64,000 nucleotides of DNA from the NCBI GenBank assembly GCA_015039465.1, contig MU130381.1, positions 254,312-318,311 of the forward strand, written 5' to 3'. The translations under genes and the position numbers were made by a program. Below the pieces are notes generated by a model. That model was given only the letters and a program-made list of their open reading frames with translations, had not been told where the DNA came from and did not search any database. Origin of the DNA: Phlegmacium glaucopus. Its lineage: Eukaryota > Basidiomycota > Agaricomycetes > Agaricales > Cortinariaceae. This document shows, piece after piece, positions 60,300 to 64,000 of this stretch; within the stretch, counting starts at the first letter, position 1, and every line of letters begins with the position of its first letter.

Positions 60300-61746
60300 A
60301 TGGGAGGAAAAAACAAAAAGTCTAAACAACCCGTTTCTACTGCGCACCGCAGTCCTGGATCCAACACTACTGATTCCTCGAGAAGCGCCCAGGATCCCCA
60401 ATCTCTCCTTTCGCCTTTAGAGACTCCACCGACTTCTCCATCTTCGCCCTCGATGAACCCACATGACCAACTTCCGCAAACCTTCTCTATATCTGCCGAC
60501 GACGTTATCTCGAAAGATATTGTCGCCATCGCAGATGTATTTGCTACGATGAAGAAGACCATGTTACTCATGACAAATGCTTTTGACCGGCTTGGGATCC
60601 AAACCGAGACATTTACCTCCCTCAGTTTGGATATCAAGGCGGCGGAGCAGGTTTGTCCTCATCTCCTATCGTAATCACAGTACTTTGTCGTTTAACCCCA
60701 TATTATTATCTAGCTGAATCAAGTGCGCAAAGCCTTGGATGATCAAATCGCAAGGCAGAAATATGAGATTGAGGCTTTGGCTGATACACTCAAGACCAAA
60801 ATCAAAGAGGTAGTGAAAGAAAAAATGAAGTCTCAACTACATGATATAGTGAAAGCCTCCATCAGAGAGAAGGTGGCAGAGAAAGTCAGGAATGAGGTGA
60901 AATGTTTCGTCAACCTCGAAATCTCACAAATCTCACATCTCCACCTTAGCTCTCTACTCAGATACCCGGAGATCTACACCAGCAAATCGTCGAACACAGA
61001 CGGCAAATCTTGGAAATCAAGACAAACCTCCACAATTCGTGAGTACCCCCCTGACAATCGTTTATATATTTCTAAAGCTTGCATATAGAGAAGCACGACG
61101 ATATAACGCTAGTCTTCAGTCCTCCTCAACTGCTCGTCTTCGCCCTCTCCTTCGCCCTCTTCCAACCCCGGAACAATCACCAACCATCATAGTCATAGAA
61201 CACTCAACTTTAAATAGTCCTGTGTCTGCTATGCCCAATATAAAGGCGCCTGCACCTTCGCCAATCAAACGATCTATCTCCAATTCGTTTTTGGAAACAC
61301 CAACTCCGACGCCGTCAGACCTTTTCCCTCGCGATCTCAAAGCCCTCTTCAATCTTGGTTTTGATGAGGCCAGAACGCTTTTGCAACAATATGGGTTAGT
61401 CAGTGGAGCGCCTTCCCCTGTCACACCAAAGCCGAGGGGACTCGCAAGTGTGAATGAGAATGAAAGCACAAGTGGCTCTTCGGCTGCGAACGCTGAGACA
61501 AATGACCCTACCGCTTGTCACGTAGAAGACATGAACAAATTCATGGCACATATAGGGGTATGCCATTCTGTTGGCATACGAGTTTCGAATAGCCGCTGAC
61601 CTATATATTTATTTTTTAAGGTTCCATTCTTGATGATCCCGCCGCCAATAAGCAAAGAACCTCAGTCTCCCACAATGTCACCGACCAGCCGACGGCGGAT
61701 GCTGGCACCACTGATCATCAATGCTACGCCAAAGATTTTTTATTGA
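60300..61746 (+). CDS. Hypothetical coiled-coil protein
   Basis: Exons 60300-60650, 60714-60896, 60962-61038, 61089-61557 and 61621-61746 total 1,206 nt (401 residues). A Ser/Pro-rich N-terminus precedes a predicted coiled coil (about 75-205: FATMKKTMLLMTNAFDRLGI, RKALDDQIARQKYEIEALAD, LKTKIKEVVKEKMKSQLHDI, QQIVEHRRQILEIKTNLHNS). A Pro/Thr-rich C-terminus follows, with a helix FPRDLKALFNLGFDEARTLL. No named family recognised. The heptad pattern suggests dimerisation. Confidence 0.75.
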
Positions 61747-63939
61747 ACATGTTTTTTTTTGAGTAAACGTTTCACCGTTTTCGAGATCTTACGTTGCTGG
61801 GAAGGGTAGCTCTCGAACTTCCTTTGTATTATAGTTACACGTGTTAGTAAGCAGATTGTCTTGCCACGCTCTCGAGCGCTTATTACCATGGACATTGAAA
61901 TAATTGATAGGTGTGTTTATGTAATATATTTTAGGTTTGAGCCGTCTTCGCTGAGCGCTCAGAGAGGAATACCAAGGCACGAGTCCGGACCGTAACTGAT
62001 TCCCTATTAATTCGTATCCACCTCCATTTCCATCTGATATTGTCTTCCGCTCCATCTTCTCCGAGCGTGATATCTCCCTTAATGAGACTGCCGCAACTGG
62101 TGGACTTGATGCAAGGGATGTCAATCTGTGAAAGCGCGGATAGCATTGTTGGCATGAGGGTCAGTCCAGCTGCGCCGGTTACACAGTCGTTAACAAACTC
62201 TCCACAAGCATTAGAGCAATAAGAGAGGATTCGAGTTCGAGACTTGCAAATACATCATCAAAGCGCTCCAAGCCACAGAAACACGTCACCTTTGCTGAAC
62301 AAGCTACAGTCATAAAAAGACAATTCACGAGGCTTCGTGGCAAGAAGGTGGAGGCAGTTCGAGAGGCATTTCGCCGCTGCGCCATCGGTACGTCAAGATG
62401 GATACTATACGATCCTAATCGAGAACCAGTAGAACCATGTATTCATCACAAGTCGAAGAAAAACTCAGGTGGAGATTAGACTACTGTCAATCTGAGACTG
62501 CTAACCACCCTCAAACTCATCCCTAACAAGAATGTACTTTAACAGCCACCGGCGCGCTCCCTCTGGAAGGCAGATTAGCCAACTTTTACCCAAGAAACGA
62601 GAAATCCGAACCTATTTTCAGCTATTATATCCTGAAGATCATTAAAACCATCGGTCTTGCCAGTCGCAAGTACCAGCGCACCTGCCGGTTTTCCTTCCGG
62701 GTCGGCAGAAACTATACTTCACATGGAGTCTGCTACTAAACACGCCCTTGATACTGGCGTAAAAAATTTCCACGCTCTTTATTCTCACGATCCATACCTT
62801 TTCATCATGTGATCCCATTAGTTTGACGCGACGCGTTGTTTATAAGTTACCTTGCTGTAAAGCAAGGTTTCTCCCAGGTCTAAATTCAACATTTGTTGAT
62901 TTACAACGTCATGGTATAACACAAATAAATACAATACGATTTCATTCATGTTCTAAATTTCTAAAGCCCCCGAAATGTTGTACCCTTTTTTTGTACATGT
63001 TTGGTCTTCAAGAACATGTAGTCACATAAGCTACCGTTTGTTGTCGTTTCAACATCTTCGGGCCTCAAAAATCTCACCTTTTGCCTACCTCTTCCCCAAC
63101 ATCCCTACCACCCTCATCTGTCGTTCATCCCCGACCATGTAACACCAACATCTCTTGAAAAGAAGAAAGGAAGCAGCCCTTTCAATAGCGGTAAGTTACA
63201 AATACAACGAGAAAGTTCTTCATCCCCTGCCGTTTGCTAGGCATAAGACTCCCTGAAGCTGGGCCGAAACAAATACGTGGTAGGTAGGCTCCTGAACTCC
63301 GCCCTCTACCACTCCAACCTTGAAGATCTAGCATTCTGTTTCTACCTCGTGCTCGCAGTACTTACTTCATCACTAACATCCAGCTGCCTCCCTAAACTCC
63401 TATGGTCATTGTTGTCGTCGTTCTCCTGCTCACACAACCTAACCCGCTTTCTAGACTTACTTATCATATGGTCATTGATGCCGTCGCTCTCCTGTTCACC
63501 CAACTTAATCCGCTTTTTAGATTTGCTTATTACTAAATAATCGTCCGTTACTCCTGAAAACCCTTCCAATTTGAATTGCCTACCGTACCTTACTCGCGTT
63601 TGTAAAGCGTGTTTTTTCCTTCTCTTGCGCTTTCGCCCACCATTGAAAAATAAAACTCCCACCCATCATTCAATATACATATACAATGATAGTCCTTCTA
63701 ATTGAAACTGGCGAACCAAACCTTCCTCACGTCTGTAATGGCCACTGGCCCTCGTATTCTCAGATTCACCATCTGAGATAAACTCAGACAGATCGCTCAA
63801 TCTCCATCCGCAGACTTATGTGTCCCTCGCCGACAGCTTTTTTTCGCTGCTCCCTCTCTCTCCCTATCCCAACCCACCCTACCATTTAAACTCTCGTTCG
63901 CTCTCGTCCTCCATTCCCAAATCCCAATACGTTATTGTT
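61747..63939. other. Intergenic region with two coding-like pieces
   Basis: Mostly empty. A plus-strand stretch at about 62040-62396 reads as two adjoining frames, the second basic (KPQKHVTFAEQATV, RQFTRLRGKKVEAVREAFRR) and ending at a GTACGT donor-like site. I could not join them or find a start. A minus-strand frame at 63342-63662 contains a tandem repeat. The last 250 bp are C/T-rich, likely the leader of the gene at 63940. Confidence 0.4.
63401..63532. repeat. Imperfect 66-bp tandem repeat, two units
   Basis: Units 63401-63466 and 63467-63532 start with the same TATGGTCATT and differ at 11 of 66 positions by direct comparison. The period is 22 codons. On the minus strand each unit reads I-S-K-S-(K/R)-K-R-(I/V)-(K/R)-L followed by an acidic stretch, with mostly conservative differences. 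The repeat may therefore lie in a coding exon, but no complete gene model was found. Confidence 0.75.
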
Positions 63940-64000
63940 ATGCCTCACCGGTCGGCAGCTATTCCCATGTCCTCTCTTGCGGCACAGTCCACTACAGGAA
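63940..64000 (+). CDS. Probable start of a gene running off the right edge
   Basis: An ATG at 63940 after a long C/T-rich leader, typical of highly used fungal promoters, opens 20 codons (MPHRSAAIPMSSLAAQSTTG) to the end of the window. Too little is visible to name it. Confidence 0.4.
   Translation, partial: MPHRSAAIPMSSLAAQSTTG

Overview
The window is a gene-dense piece of a filamentous fungal nuclear genome, almost certainly a mushroom-forming basidiomycete (Agaricomycetes). The reasons are protein genes on both strands cut by many introns of about 50-60 nt with GTRNGY donors, a velvet-domain regulator, a homeodomain factor with a long low-complexity tail, and housekeeping proteins (uS7, eS8, LSm2, UGPase, ALAD, Wee1) with fungal sequence character. 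No bacterial, phage or organellar DNA, CRISPR array, rRNA gene or convincing tRNA was seen. Exon boundaries were worked out by hand from splice motifs. The multi-exon totals come out divisible by three, which supports the models; transcripts have not been seen.

Layout. 1-4075 (-): a gelsolin-type actin-binding protein that runs off the left edge. 4289-5234 (-): a secreted, Cys-rich, probably GPI-anchored protein. 5765-6979 (+): a coiled-coil protein. 7200-8090 (+): RPS5. 9737-11653 (-): a conserved hypothetical with a GC-AG intron. 14246-15612 (-): a hypothetical. 16089-16641 and 16827-17986 (-): an OB-fold protein and a velvet regulator. 19004-20776 (-) and 20877-22086 (+): an F-box protein and a WDR83/MORG1 homologue sharing a 100-bp promoter. 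22204-22712 and 22990-23892 (-): LSM2 and RPS8. 24349-26559 (+) and 28910-30986 (-): two intact UDP-glucose pyrophosphorylase genes, tail to tail. 32756-34687 (-) and 43348-45643 (+): two Cdc1/PGAP5-type metallophosphoesterase paralogues. Between these lie a complex I subunit (35058-35414, -), a large Net1/Dnt1-like protein (35561-39664, +), CPA1 with an upstream attenuator-peptide reading frame (39820-41408, +) and a BSD-domain protein (41544-43157, +). 45711-46593 (-): a FIT/Scs3 lipid-droplet protein. 46694-47950 (-): HEM2. 49660-53599 (+): a Wee1 kinase. 53663-56076 (+): a homeodomain factor. 58743-60137 (-) and 60300-61746 (+): a MoaB/Mog-domain protein and a coiled-coil protein sharing a 162-bp promoter. 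A new gene probably starts at 63940 (+).

This is not a single pathway. Themes recur: translation and RNA (RPS5, RPS8, LSM2), cell wall and sugar nucleotides plus GPI-anchor or membrane lipids (two UGPases, two Cdc1-like enzymes, FIT), arginine and heme synthesis (CPA1, HEM2), and development and cell cycle (velvet, homeodomain, Wee1).

The most interesting observations are an intron-containing arginine-attenuator-like uORF upstream of CPA1; two inverted paralogue pairs (UGPase and metallophosphoesterase) within 21 kb; a Gly-to-Asp change in the nucleotide-binding loop of one UGPase; three inferred GC-AG introns; coding first exons of only 3 and 4 nt; and a 17-nt microexon encoding the DNA-recognition helix of the homeodomain.
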